A DNA stretch of 31,081 nt from a virus. The translations under genes were made by a program, and so were the position numbers. This document shows positions 9,050 through 17,487 of this stretch, piece by piece. Where the stretch lies: positions 1-31,081 of IMG/VR virus record IMGVR_UViG_3300042458_000141. One strand, 5' to 3'. Each line of letters starts with the position of its first letter. The first letter of the stretch is position 1. The notes under the pieces are model-generated. The model was not told the origin of the DNA, did no database searches, and saw only the letters and a list, made by a program, of their open reading frames with translations.

Positions 9050-10633
9050 ATGGCAAATAAACCTAACAACCCGGCATTGTGGTCTAGAGCTAAATCTCTA
9101 GCTAAGCAAAAATTTGATGTATATCCAAGTGCTTATGCTAATGGCTGGGCTGCTAAGTGGTATAAAGGTAAAGGTGGTAGCTGGCGTAAAGCTGAATACG
9201 GCATGGAAGTAATGGGTGACGGTGGTGCACCTAACAATGATGGATTTAATGCACTACCTTTGGCTGTACAACAAAAGATTATGGATAACATGGCACAAGG
9301 TGGAGAGAAGATGCCGGCAGAAATTGCACGTGCACGTTTTGCTGCAGCAGGTAATCTAGACCAAATGGATAACTACGGTTATGCTTATGGTGGATATTCT
9401 CCAGAGATGATGTATGGTGGTAAGCCATACATGCAACAAGGTGGTCAACAAGAACAGATCATGCAGATTATTCAGATGTATGCTCAGATGAGTCAAGTTG
9501 ATCCTGAGAAGATTTTACAGCAGTTGCAACAGATGTCTCCAGAAGAACAGCAAAAAGCTTTTCAACAGATGGCTCAAGCTGTACAACAAGGAGCTGGTTC
9601 ACAACAAGCTTCTATGCAACAACCTGATATGCAACAAGCTGCTATGAGATATGGTGGGTATATGACAGGAATGTTTGCCGAAGGTGGTGAACCAAATGGT
9701 GGTATGGCACTAGGTCAAATCTCAGCTGTTGCTGATAAGATGAATAAGCTCCGTGAGTTTGTTTCTCCTGAGCAAAACTTAGACCCATGGATTGCTTCTA
9801 AGCTTGCTGTTATTGATGATTCTACAGCAGCTATTGCTGACTATATGATGTACAATCCTGAAGCTCAAGAGGGAATGATGGAAGAAGGACTTATGCCAGA
9901 GATGGGTGGAGGTGGTTACACTGTAACTAGAAGTAATGATCGTAAAGGTAAGACACATAAAGTGACAGGTCCTGGTGGAGTTGTTAAATACTTTGGTGAT
10001 TCTAAACTAGGTCAACATCCTAAAGATCCTAAAAGAAAAGCAGCATTTTATGCTCGTCATAAAAGTAACTTAGCTGGTAATCCTTTCTTTAGAGCATTTG
10101 CTAGAAAGACTTGGCAGGATGGTGGCCAACCTGACTATAGTTCTATACTTGATCAAAATGCTGCAGATGCTGAGAAGTATCCTTCAGCTTATCATAAAGA
10201 TTTTGTAACAGGTTATCCTGTAGCAAATTCAGCAGGTAGTATACCTAGACCAGGTGGTTTTGATTGTCCTCCAGGTTATACCAAGTATAAAAATCCTGAT
10301 GGTACATTTTCTTGTATTATGACCAACTCAGCTCCTGGAAGTAGTAAAGTAGACTTTAGTCGTATGACTAAGGTGGCAGATGATATGCAGTTTAGTAGAC
10401 CTATGCAGCCCTCATTAGCAAGTGCTCCCATGAGAAAACATGGTGGTTCTACATTTAGCGGCAATGCTTTCTACGGATATGGTGGTGGATATATTCCAGA
10501 ATATGCAGAGATGGCATATGGTGGAAGTAATAATCAATATGGTGGTCTAGCAGAAGGTGATGTTCTTGATGTTACTCCAGAACAATTACAGATGCTTAAA
10601 CAAGGTGGATATAACTTTGAAATTATAAAGTAA
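9050..10633 (+). CDS. Gly/Gln/Met-rich modular phage protein, function unknown
   Basis: This is a 527-residue protein. Residues 20-44 (KFDVYPSAYANGWAAKWYK) form a small module common in phage structural proteins. Residues 130-200 are a Gln/Met-rich helical stretch (QQEQIMQIIQMYAQMSQVDPEKILQQLQQM) able to form a coiled coil. Residues 290-355 are basic (KGKTHKV, then YFGDSKLGQHPKDPKRKAAFYARHKSN), a module seen in many phage proteins and possibly nucleic-acid binding. A cysteine pair C406/C422 brackets PPGYTKYKNPDGTFS. The Gly-rich linkers carry about ten YGG or GG motifs. The last 31 residues (YGG, EGDVLDVTPEQLQML, GGYNFEIIK) resemble the tail of the next protein. It starts 5 bases after the previous gene behind an A-rich leader, and its TAA shares one base with the next ATG. 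The context suggests a virion or cargo protein. No enzyme motif was seen. Confidence 0.7.
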   Translation: MANKPNNPALWSRAKSLAKQKFDVYPSAYANGWAAKWYKGKGGSWRKAEYGMEVMGDGGAPNNDGFNALPLAVQQKIMDNMAQGGEKMPAEIARARFAAAGNLDQMDNYGYAYGGYSPEMMYGGKPYMQQGGQQEQIMQIIQMYAQMSQVDPEKILQQLQQMSPEEQQKAFQQMAQAVQQGAGSQQASMQQPDMQQAAMRYGGYMTGMFAEGGEPNGGMALGQISAVADKMNKLREFVSPEQNLDPWIASKLAVIDDSTAAIADYMMYNPEAQEGMMEEGLMPEMGGGGYTVTRSNDRKGKTHKVTGPGGVVKYFGDSKLGQHPKDPKRKAAFYARHKSNLAGNPFFRAFARKTWQDGGQPDYSSILDQNAADAEKYPSAYHKDFVTGYPVANSAGSIPRPGGFDCPPGYTKYKNPDGTFSCIMTNSAPGSSKVDFSRMTKVADDMQFSRPMQPSLASAPMRKHGGSTFSGNAFYGYGGGYIPEYAEMAYGGSNNQYGGLAEGDVLDVTPEQLQMLKQGGYNFEIIK

Positions 10634-12336
10634 TGAAGATACGTATCACAGGAAAAAAAATACCTAAAGCTCAGGTTGGTCGTGAGTATAATAATTTTAG
10701 TACTCCTCAATCTATCAATTCATATTTTAATAATATGGGTAAAACAGATTATAGGGCTAATACTCAAGCTGTTGCTGATTATAAATTGCAACAACAGAAT
10801 CCTGGATTAGGTGCTACTCCTCAGCAGCAAGCTACTAATAATTTTACAAAGTTAAGTTTTAAACCATTTACTCAAGCACCTATAAAAGCTAGTGGTACTA
10901 CTCCAGCAGTAAGTACTGCACCAGCTACAACTGCTACTACACCTGATCCTCCTAAAAGATTTTGGCATAAAGAATGGGATGATGAAGGGTTTGATACAGA
11001 TCCTGCTGGAGAATTTTACCAACCATCGGCACCTGCAGAACCTAAAGGTCCTAGTAAATTTGCACAAGCAGCTAGTTGGTATAATAAGAACATAGGTACT
11101 CCTGTAGAGAATGCATTTCAAGGTGTTGATAAAGCTGTATCATACGGAAACTTTGCTACTCAATTTGTTAATAGTTATAAACAAAAACAAGACTTTGATA
11201 AAAGGATGAGACGTCAAACATCTACAGATTCTTTATTTCCAGAAGTAAGTAGTGAGATGTCTGGTAATCGTGGAGATTATGTAGTTAGTGGAAGTAGATT
11301 TGGTGAATTTAGACCTGATGAGTATGTTGTAAACAAAGGTATGTACACTAGTCAATTCTTACCAAAAATGGCACAGTATGGTGGAGGGATTATTCCTGAT
11401 GCATTAACTATGCCTATAGATCCTATTGAGTTATCATCACCAATGCCATATGCCACGTCTGCTCCTGCAGAATCTAATGATGGTAGTCCTGCTCCAGCAG
11501 CAAGTAGTGGAGTTAATCCAGTTGCTGAACAAACATGGGAAGAAGTTTCTTCTCAGTTTGAAGGTGTTAAGCATCTAGGTATATTGGGAGATGAAAGACA
11601 TAAGAAAACTAAAAGTGATCACAATAGTGGGGATGCTTTAGATATTGGTATAAAAGATCTTGGTCAAGGTGAGCAGATAGCTCAAAAGCTTATTGGAGAA
11701 GCTCAAGATAAAAATATTAAATATATTATTTGGAATAAACAAATATGGAACCCATCTGTATCAGATTCTTGGAGACCGTATAATGGGGATAATCCTCATA
11801 CTAGTCATGTCCATGTAAGCTTTAATAGATCTGAACAATCAGGTGGTGGTGGAGATATTGCATTAACACATAACAATCCTTTAAACATACACCATGGTGA
11901 GTTTACTTCTCAGTATGGAGGTAAAAAAGGATCTAAAGATGCTGCTGGTTATGTTAGTATATTCCCTGATGTACAGACAGGATTAAAAGCAGCTACAGAT
12001 CTTTTGTTTGGACCGGCTTATTCTAACCTCACTATATCTGAAGCTAGAAATAAATGGGTTAGTGGCAATACAGGTAAGAGTAATAACTCTACTCCAGATA
12101 TTGTAAAAACAATGGGTGGAGATAAAGTGCTATCAAGTCTTAGCCCCTCTGAAAAAGAAAACTTAATTAAGCAGTTTGCTAAATGGGAAAGCAGACAAGC
12201 TTATGACAAAATAAGTAACATGAAGATATTTGCTGATGGTGGTTCAGTCTCCTATAAAGAAGGTGATGTGTATGAACTAACAGAAGATGAAATTAAGAAT
12301 ATACTTTCTTCAGGTGGTGACGTAGAATTTTTATAA
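10633..12336 (+). CDS. Probable bifunctional peptidoglycan hydrolase (M15-type peptidase plus lysozyme/transglycosylase-like domain)
   Basis: This is a 567-residue protein. Residues 1-15 (MKIRITGKKIPKAQV) resemble the N-terminus of the next gene. Residues 20-130 are Gln/Pro/Thr-rich linker. Residues about 300-396 carry S328-x-H330-x2-G333-x-A335-x-D337, YIIW at 363-366 and H392-x-H394. This is the zinc site of M15-type/ARB_07466-like peptidoglycan peptidases, with H330, D337 and H394 as probable ligands. Residues 412-500 begin with HNNPLNI and continue with GYVSIFPDVQTGLKAATDLL, like lysozyme-fold transglycosylases such as the PRD1 lytic enzymes and related phage muramidases. Residues 533-567 are a conserved tail shared with the upstream protein. 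There is no signal peptide or membrane segment, so an export-driven lysis role is less likely than a virion-borne enzyme that opens the wall at entry. The 1-base overlap (TAATG) with the upstream gene implies coupled translation. The peptidase call is strong; the glycosidase call is moderate because the catalytic Glu was not assigned. Confidence 0.75.
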   Translation: MKIRITGKKIPKAQVGREYNNFSTPQSINSYFNNMGKTDYRANTQAVADYKLQQQNPGLGATPQQQATNNFTKLSFKPFTQAPIKASGTTPAVSTAPATTATTPDPPKRFWHKEWDDEGFDTDPAGEFYQPSAPAEPKGPSKFAQAASWYNKNIGTPVENAFQGVDKAVSYGNFATQFVNSYKQKQDFDKRMRRQTSTDSLFPEVSSEMSGNRGDYVVSGSRFGEFRPDEYVVNKGMYTSQFLPKMAQYGGGIIPDALTMPIDPIELSSPMPYATSAPAESNDGSPAPAASSGVNPVAEQTWEEVSSQFEGVKHLGILGDERHKKTKSDHNSGDALDIGIKDLGQGEQIAQKLIGEAQDKNIKYIIWNKQIWNPSVSDSWRPYNGDNPHTSHVHVSFNRSEQSGGGGDIALTHNNPLNIHHGEFTSQYGGKKGSKDAAGYVSIFPDVQTGLKAATDLLFGPAYSNLTISEARNKWVSGNTGKSNNSTPDIVKTMGGDKVLSSLSPSEKENLIKQFAKWESRQAYDKISNMKIFADGGSVSYKEGDVYELTEDEIKNILSSGGDVEFL

Positions 12337-12356
12337 ATTTGTAATATATATATAAC
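12337..12356 (+). promoter_or_regulatory. Short TA-repeat leader before the next gene
   Basis: These 20 bases are all A/T except for one G and the final C (ATTTGTAATATATATATAAC) and lie directly before the ATG at 12357. There is no Shine-Dalgarno sequence, as is usual in Bacteroidota. The pattern TTGTA then an alternating TA tract then TAAC resembles the bases just upstream of the gene at 14335. It may be an A/T-rich ribosome entry leader or part of a promoter; only the similarity is observed. Confidence 0.3.
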
Positions 12357-14276
12357 ATGAAAATGTATAAAGTAAGAATTAAGAAATCACCAGACTCTAT
12401 GGCGTATGGTGGACAAAGTGGTTTTGGGTTAGATCTTAATCAATCAGGAAGATATGATGAGATGATTGATAATCCATATGACTCTGTGTCTAACACTATA
12501 CAGCCTGTAGACAGAGAGGATGCTAATATAGAAGCGGAAGCTGGTGAAACTGCATATGGAAGTTTTGGTAAAAACGGCCAAAAGCAGCATATGAAGATTG
12601 GTGGTAAGAAACACTCTCAAGGTGGTACACCACTAAATGTTCCTGAAGGTACATTTATCTATTCTGATACTAAGAAGTTAAGGATTGGTGGTAGTGTTCT
12701 TAGTAATTTTGGTAAGTCACCAGATACTAAACAAAAGTATACACCTGCTCAGTTAGCTAAACAGTATGATGTTAATAAGTATAGAGCTATACTTGATGAT
12801 CCATATGCTGATAAGCTGTCTAAAGAGACTGCAGGCATGATGGTTGAGAATTTTGAAAAGAAACTTGGAGGTTTAGCTTTGCTACAAGAAAGTATGAAGG
12901 GTTTTCCTCAAGGTATCCCTGATATAGCTATGTCTGTACTACCTCAAGGTATGGCAGAGCAGATGGCTGAGATGGGTGGTTATTACGGAAATGGTGGAGG
13001 TTATTATGCAGATGGCGGGCCAACACCTTTAAAAGTTAAGAAAGAAGAAATAGCTAAGTATGAAGCAGATGGTTATAAAAAAGTCCCTGGTTCTAACATA
13101 TGGAGAAAAGAAGGTAAAACCGTTGAGGTTAGTGATCCTATAAAAGGTACTCCTGGTACTGCTCCTGTTACTAGAACTATTCCAGGTATGAAATATGTAC
13201 CCAATGAAAATGATTGGTGGAGAAGTCTTACTCCTGAACAAAAAGCTGCTCATAATTTAAAGAAGCGTAAAGAAATTAAAGAAGATCCTCGGTACCAACC
13301 TACAACTGAAGTAGTTACTCCAGGTACTGAAGGAACAGCAGATACTTGTGAACCAGGATTTGCTATAAATCCAGCTACTGGTAAATGTGAAAAGATAATT
13401 CCATTTATGGATGAGATTTATTATGATGAGATACCAGTAGGTAAGATTCCTCCAGGTGATACTCCAGGTCAAACACCTCAAGGTGGTAGAAGACCGTTTT
13501 TTGGTAAGCAGTTTATGGTTCCTCCTAAGCGTTATACTCCTTATGCTGCTCCTCTTAATGCTATGATTCCAGAACCTACGTTCTATGATCCTAATAGAGA
13601 GTTAGCTGAAGGTGCATCTAATCGTAACATGATGGCTGCCTATATGCAGCAGATGGACCCACAGCAGTTTTCTGCTAGAGCTAATGCATTAAATGCACAA
13701 GGAGCCGAGCAAGCTGCTAACACTATAGGTAAATATCAAAACATGAACGTTGGTGTGGCTAATCAGTTTAGTCCTTTACAAACAGATATCATGAATAAGG
13801 TGATGGGTTACAGAGCTGATGCTGCTGATAAGTTAGTGTTTAACTCACAGCAAGAAGATAAAGCTTATCGTAATGCTATGAGAATGGATCTTAGAAATAG
13901 AGATATGTATGACATTAATGAGTATGATAGAATGACTAAGCTTGGAATGCTTAATGAAACTAATCCATACTACTCTATAGAAGAAGGGCCAAGAGGTGGG
14001 TCTCTTAAATGGAAAGATAAGAATAACTGGATGAGTATGGTTACTGGACGAAGTGCTCAACCTACTGAACAAAGTTTAGCAGCTATGCGAAAAACGGCTC
14101 TTGAGTTAAAAAATGAAGGACATGATGCTGCTGTTATTAATGGTTTTTTAAGATCTCAATTTCCTAATGCTTATCAAAACAGTAGAGGTGCCAGTAATGC
14201 TGCAGCTATTAATTCTCAGTATTTTATGCCTCAAGGAGATACTCCATTTGGCTATGATGATGGATATGGATATTAA
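12357..14276 (+). CDS. Conserved Bacteroidota-phage virion/cargo-type protein, function unknown
   Basis: This is a 639-residue protein. The N-terminus (KVRIKKSPDSMAYGGQSGFGLDL) is a type I associate with several large proteins of Bacteroidota phages. Residues about 69-205 contain HMKIGGKKHSQGGTPLNVPE, FIYSDTKKL, then YTPAQLAKQYDVNKYRAIL and ESMKGFPQGIPDIAMSVLP, a recognisable conserved block with no known activity. Residues 205-222 are Gly/Tyr-rich (YYGNGGGYYADGG). C331 and C344 bracket EPGFAINPATGK. The C-terminal 250 residues are helical and Asn/Gln/Met-rich (ANALNAQGAEQAANTIGKYQ), ending in a Gly/Tyr-rich tail (FGYDDGYGY). No signal peptide or catalytic motif was found. Its place between a wall hydrolase and the polymerase suggests packaged cargo or a tail-inner protein. 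The ATG at 12357 is kept because the conserved KVRI motif starts four residues later. Confidence 0.7.
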   Translation: MKMYKVRIKKSPDSMAYGGQSGFGLDLNQSGRYDEMIDNPYDSVSNTIQPVDREDANIEAEAGETAYGSFGKNGQKQHMKIGGKKHSQGGTPLNVPEGTFIYSDTKKLRIGGSVLSNFGKSPDTKQKYTPAQLAKQYDVNKYRAILDDPYADKLSKETAGMMVENFEKKLGGLALLQESMKGFPQGIPDIAMSVLPQGMAEQMAEMGGYYGNGGGYYADGGPTPLKVKKEEIAKYEADGYKKVPGSNIWRKEGKTVEVSDPIKGTPGTAPVTRTIPGMKYVPNENDWWRSLTPEQKAAHNLKKRKEIKEDPRYQPTTEVVTPGTEGTADTCEPGFAINPATGKCEKIIPFMDEIYYDEIPVGKIPPGDTPGQTPQGGRRPFFGKQFMVPPKRYTPYAAPLNAMIPEPTFYDPNRELAEGASNRNMMAAYMQQMDPQQFSARANALNAQGAEQAANTIGKYQNMNVGVANQFSPLQTDIMNKVMGYRADAADKLVFNSQQEDKAYRNAMRMDLRNRDMYDINEYDRMTKLGMLNETNPYYSIEEGPRGGSLKWKDKNNWMSMVTGRSAQPTEQSLAAMRKTALELKNEGHDAAVINGFLRSQFPNAYQNSRGASNAAAINSQYFMPQGDTPFGYDDGYGY

Positions 14277-14334
14277 ACTTTTAAGGTTTAGTTTTAAACT
14301 TTAAAGATTTTATTGTATATTATATATGTAAACT
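14277..14334 (+). promoter_or_regulatory. Largest intergenic gap: two small hairpins and an AT-rich leader
   Basis: This 58-base A/T-rich gap is the longest in the window. Two small tandem inverted repeats sit at its left side. AAACTT-TTA-AGGTTT (14275-14289) includes one G-T pair and begins inside the upstream stop codon; AGTT-TTA-AACT (14290-14300) follows. The direct repeat TAAACTTT occurs at 14274 and 14295. After a palindromic CTTTAAAG comes TTGTATATTATATATGTAAAC just before the ATG at 14335, similar to the leader at 12337-12356. It could combine a weak terminator or processing site with a promoter. The hairpins are too weak and GC-poor to call a terminator. Confidence 0.35.
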
Positions 14335-17300
14335 ATGGCACAATACCTTCCTTATATACCAGAGACAATTCCTGAACCGGCTTTATACAAGCCGGACTTT
14401 AATTTCTTTGATAGAATGCTGCAAAGAAAGCAGTCTATGTTTGAACAAGGTGCAAGTAGAGTTAGATCTGCTTACACCTCTGTATTAAACGCACCTCTTT
14501 CAAATAAGAATAATATACCTCTTAGAGATCAGTATATTAAAGATGCTCAAGAACAGTTGACTAAGATATCGTCTTCTGATCTTTCTCTTATGGAAAACGT
14601 GAATGCAGCTGAGTCAATCTATGCTCCTTTTTGGCAAGACAAGTTTATAGTGCAAGATGCCGCTATGACTAAAGCTTATCAAACTGAAATGCAAAAGTAT
14701 GCTAGTTGGAAAGATGCAGCTAAACCTGAAGATCGTGAGAAGTATAATAACATAGGCATGATATATCTTCAGAATGGACTAAGCAAGTTACAAAATGCTG
14801 AAAGAACTCCTGAAGCTTTTGGTTCTGTAGAGATGCGTAAGGCTGAGCCGTTTACAAATATTGAATCTTATCTACAAAAAATGGCTACGGCTGATAAGCT
14901 TGAAATTAAATATGATAGCCCTGATGGACCATATTTAATAGAAACTAAAAACGGACAACGTTCTGAAAAGAAATATGCTACTTGGGCAACTGGTATGATA
15001 GGTAATAACTTTCAAGGACAGTTTATGGTAACAGGTACAGTAGAAAATGAAGAGCGTGCTAAAATATTAAAACGTAATAATCCTACTCTTACTGATGCAG
15101 ATGTTAAATCTTTAATTGCTAAAGATGCAATTTCTGAACTTAAACAAGGATTTACTAAAAGACATCAAGAAGTGGATGTTGAATTAGCTAGAGTAGATAG
15201 TTTATTAACTTCTATTGGTCAAACTGGTGGTCCAAATAATAAAGGCATGTTTGATAAACTTGTAGAACAGCGTGCAGAACTAACAGCAAATAAAGTTAGT
15301 ATCAATGAAGAGTATAAAGGTTTTGATCAAGATAAAGATAAATTGCTTGAATATGTAACTAGTGCACCTAATCAATATTTTAGTGTACTAGCTAAGCAAC
15401 GTCTTGTTAATAATTGGGCTATAGGTAAAGCTAACATTGATGAAAAACTTGTAAAGAAAAATGAAGGTTTTGTAGCAGCACAAGATTATGAGTTAAGAAG
15501 AGCTACTCATGAATTAGCTACTATAAAAGTTGCTTATGAACGTGAACAAGACTTATGGGAAAGAGCTAACCCAACAACTAATTCTAAAAGTAACACTACT
15601 AGAGATTCTAATGGTAATATTATTCCTACTTCTCCAGCTGAAGTAGTTCCTGGTATTGATGAAAGTAAATCTATAGTGTATAGTGGGGTATCAGGTACTG
15701 CAGTTGAAAGAACTGCTTCTAGTATATATAATATATTTAATAAACAACAAGAGGAAAGATTTACTATTGGTCATAATTTATTGTTTACTCAACAAGGTCT
15801 TCTTGGTCTTACTAAAGATTTAGGACTAAAACAAGGAGAGATAGCTGATGTAGCTACAGCTTTTCAAAGTGAGATTAATACTAAGTATAATCATACTTTT
15901 ACTAAAGATCAAGCAGCTGCATCTACTAGACTATCAGATCTTTTACTTGCTAGCCCAGCCGTTAAAGATGCAGGTATAACAAAAATAACTGGTCCAGGTA
16001 CAATGAAAAATGCTCTTATTGCATATTCAACTAACTATTTTGCAGAGAAGATTAAAAATAATATTCCGTTTACTGAAGAGGAAAAAGAAGCACAAAAAAA
16101 CATGGTAGCTTCTGTTAGAAATTTAGAAGTGTATAATGCTAATGAAGCAAAAAGAAAAGAGTTAATTAAAACTAATTTGCTAAATAATAAAGCTTTAAGT
16201 CATCTTGTAGTTGATACTTCATTAGGTGAAAAGGATTTAGTTAGTATTAGTGATCTTGAAAAAAAGTTTAAAGCTACAGATTTTGAAGATGAAGATGGTA
16301 ACAAAGTAAATATATCAGCTAAAGATTTAGCTACTGCTTATATGTCTGGTAACATGACAGCATATAGACCTGGTTTTTTTGCGTCTATTGCTGCCGCACA
16401 ATCAGCAAGAGCTGCCGGAACTGTTACATTTGGAAAGACAGTAACAATTGATGGTAAAAAATATAGTTCTCAAGGAACACTTACACCAAACATGTTATCT
16501 CCAAGTAAACCTTTTACTAATTATCCAAAAGGTTTAGAAGAACTTGAAAGTACTGTTTTGTCTTTAAATAAAACTTATACTTCATCTCAACAGTTGTCTA
16601 AAGATATTAATACTGCTCATTTAAATGTTGTGCCTAACTTATTAGATTATAAAAATCTTAGTGGTACACAGAGTAAAGAGTTTAAATTAAACTTTAAATC
16701 AACTAAAACAATGACTGATGGTGATAATGCAGCTCTTGCTGTATATCAAGCTACTCAACCTGGTAATATGGATATGGTTTATGATGAGAATGGACAAATA
16801 GTTCCTGATACTCATATTAAAGCAATGAATACTTTATTAAAAAATGAGAAAAACATAGAAGAGTATGTATCAGCTGAGTATATACCTGATGGAAAAGATG
16901 GTAAAAAAACTTTAAGACTTACTCTTAGCAAGGTTAGAGATGATGAAGGTAAAGATGGAAAGATTGCAGATGTTAATATTTCTGATTTAAAAACTCAGTA
17001 TAACTATACTCTTAAAGAAAATACTGCAACTTATTTAGATGGACTCTATAAAAGTGCAAGCTTTCAGATTTTTGAAGGTATTGTTAAAGGTGAGGAATTT
17101 AAATCAGATCCTATGCTAGAAGCTGCTGGTTTTAAATTTTCTATTATTCCTAACCTTAAAGGAGTTGGTGCTAACCCTTCATTTGTAACAATAGATGTTA
17201 ACTATAAGGCAAGAGTTAATAAAAAAGATCCACAAACAGGAGAATTAACTTCAAATATAGAAGATAAGTCTTACCTTAGTAGAATAAGCCTAAAAGGAGA

Positions 17301-17487
17301 TACAGCCAAAGGTCCAGATGAAATAGTTAATGCTGTGTATGATGTTCTTTACAATAATATATCAGAAAATAATAGATTAGAAAAGGAATATAAGTATTAC
17401 ATAGATAACAAAAACAAGACTGGCGGTGCTAGTTGGGACGCAAAAGCAGCTTTACAAGCAGCAGGACTATCTCATTTAATTAAGTAA
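14335..17487 (+). CDS. Large helical phage protein, probable virion cargo, function unknown
   Basis: This is a 1050-residue protein, mostly helical and charged by eye. Residues 4-120 carry a block that I recognise as frequent in large Bacteroidota-phage proteins of unknown function. Its pieces are YIPETIPEPALYKPDFNFFDRML, YTSVLNAPLSNKNNIPLRDQY, SSSDLSLMENVNAAESIYAPF and a following KAYQTEMQKYA. The segment around residues 275-410 (ELARVDSLLTSIG, LVEQRAELTANK, ELRRATHELATIKVAYERE) is likely coiled coil. The last 250 residues look more beta-rich (FVTIDVNYKARVNKK). There are almost no cysteines and no signal peptide, membrane segment or catalytic motif. It lies directly upstream of the giant polymerase gene with a 21-base gap. 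In crAss-like phages, proteins beside the polymerase gene are packaged in the head or tail, so a cargo role is inferred. An internal tail or ejection protein is the main alternative. Confidence 0.7.
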   Translation: MAQYLPYIPETIPEPALYKPDFNFFDRMLQRKQSMFEQGASRVRSAYTSVLNAPLSNKNNIPLRDQYIKDAQEQLTKISSSDLSLMENVNAAESIYAPFWQDKFIVQDAAMTKAYQTEMQKYASWKDAAKPEDREKYNNIGMIYLQNGLSKLQNAERTPEAFGSVEMRKAEPFTNIESYLQKMATADKLEIKYDSPDGPYLIETKNGQRSEKKYATWATGMIGNNFQGQFMVTGTVENEERAKILKRNNPTLTDADVKSLIAKDAISELKQGFTKRHQEVDVELARVDSLLTSIGQTGGPNNKGMFDKLVEQRAELTANKVSINEEYKGFDQDKDKLLEYVTSAPNQYFSVLAKQRLVNNWAIGKANIDEKLVKKNEGFVAAQDYELRRATHELATIKVAYEREQDLWERANPTTNSKSNTTRDSNGNIIPTSPAEVVPGIDESKSIVYSGVSGTAVERTASSIYNIFNKQQEERFTIGHNLLFTQQGLLGLTKDLGLKQGEIADVATAFQSEINTKYNHTFTKDQAAASTRLSDLLLASPAVKDAGITKITGPGTMKNALIAYSTNYFAEKIKNNIPFTEEEKEAQKNMVASVRNLEVYNANEAKRKELIKTNLLNNKALSHLVVDTSLGEKDLVSISDLEKKFKATDFEDEDGNKVNISAKDLATAYMSGNMTAYRPGFFASIAAAQSARAAGTVTFGKTVTIDGKKYSSQGTLTPNMLSPSKPFTNYPKGLEELESTVLSLNKTYTSSQQLSKDINTAHLNVVPNLLDYKNLSGTQSKEFKLNFKSTKTMTDGDNAALAVYQATQPGNMDMVYDENGQIVPDTHIKAMNTLLKNEKNIEEYVSAEYIPDGKDGKKTLRLTLSKVRDDEGKDGKIADVNISDLKTQYNYTLKENTATYLDGLYKSASFQIFEGIVKGEEFKSDPMLEAAGFKFSIIPNLKGVGANPSFVTIDVNYKARVNKKDPQTGELTSNIEDKSYLSRISLKGDTAKGPDEIVNAVYDVLYNNISENNRLEKEYKYYIDNKNKTGGASWDAKAALQAAGLSHLIK

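Noticed and set aside
10852-11121. Cys/Ser-rich minus-strand frame resembling a small cysteine-rich protein.
   Set aside because: It lies opposite the Thr/Ala/Pro-rich linker of the wall hydrolase gene, where repetitive codons produce Cys and Ser on the other strand.
13029-14072. Three minus-strand frames opposite the gene at 12357-14276.
   Set aside because: They are all in shadow positions of a gene with conserved motifs and have no spacing, leader or protein features of real genes.
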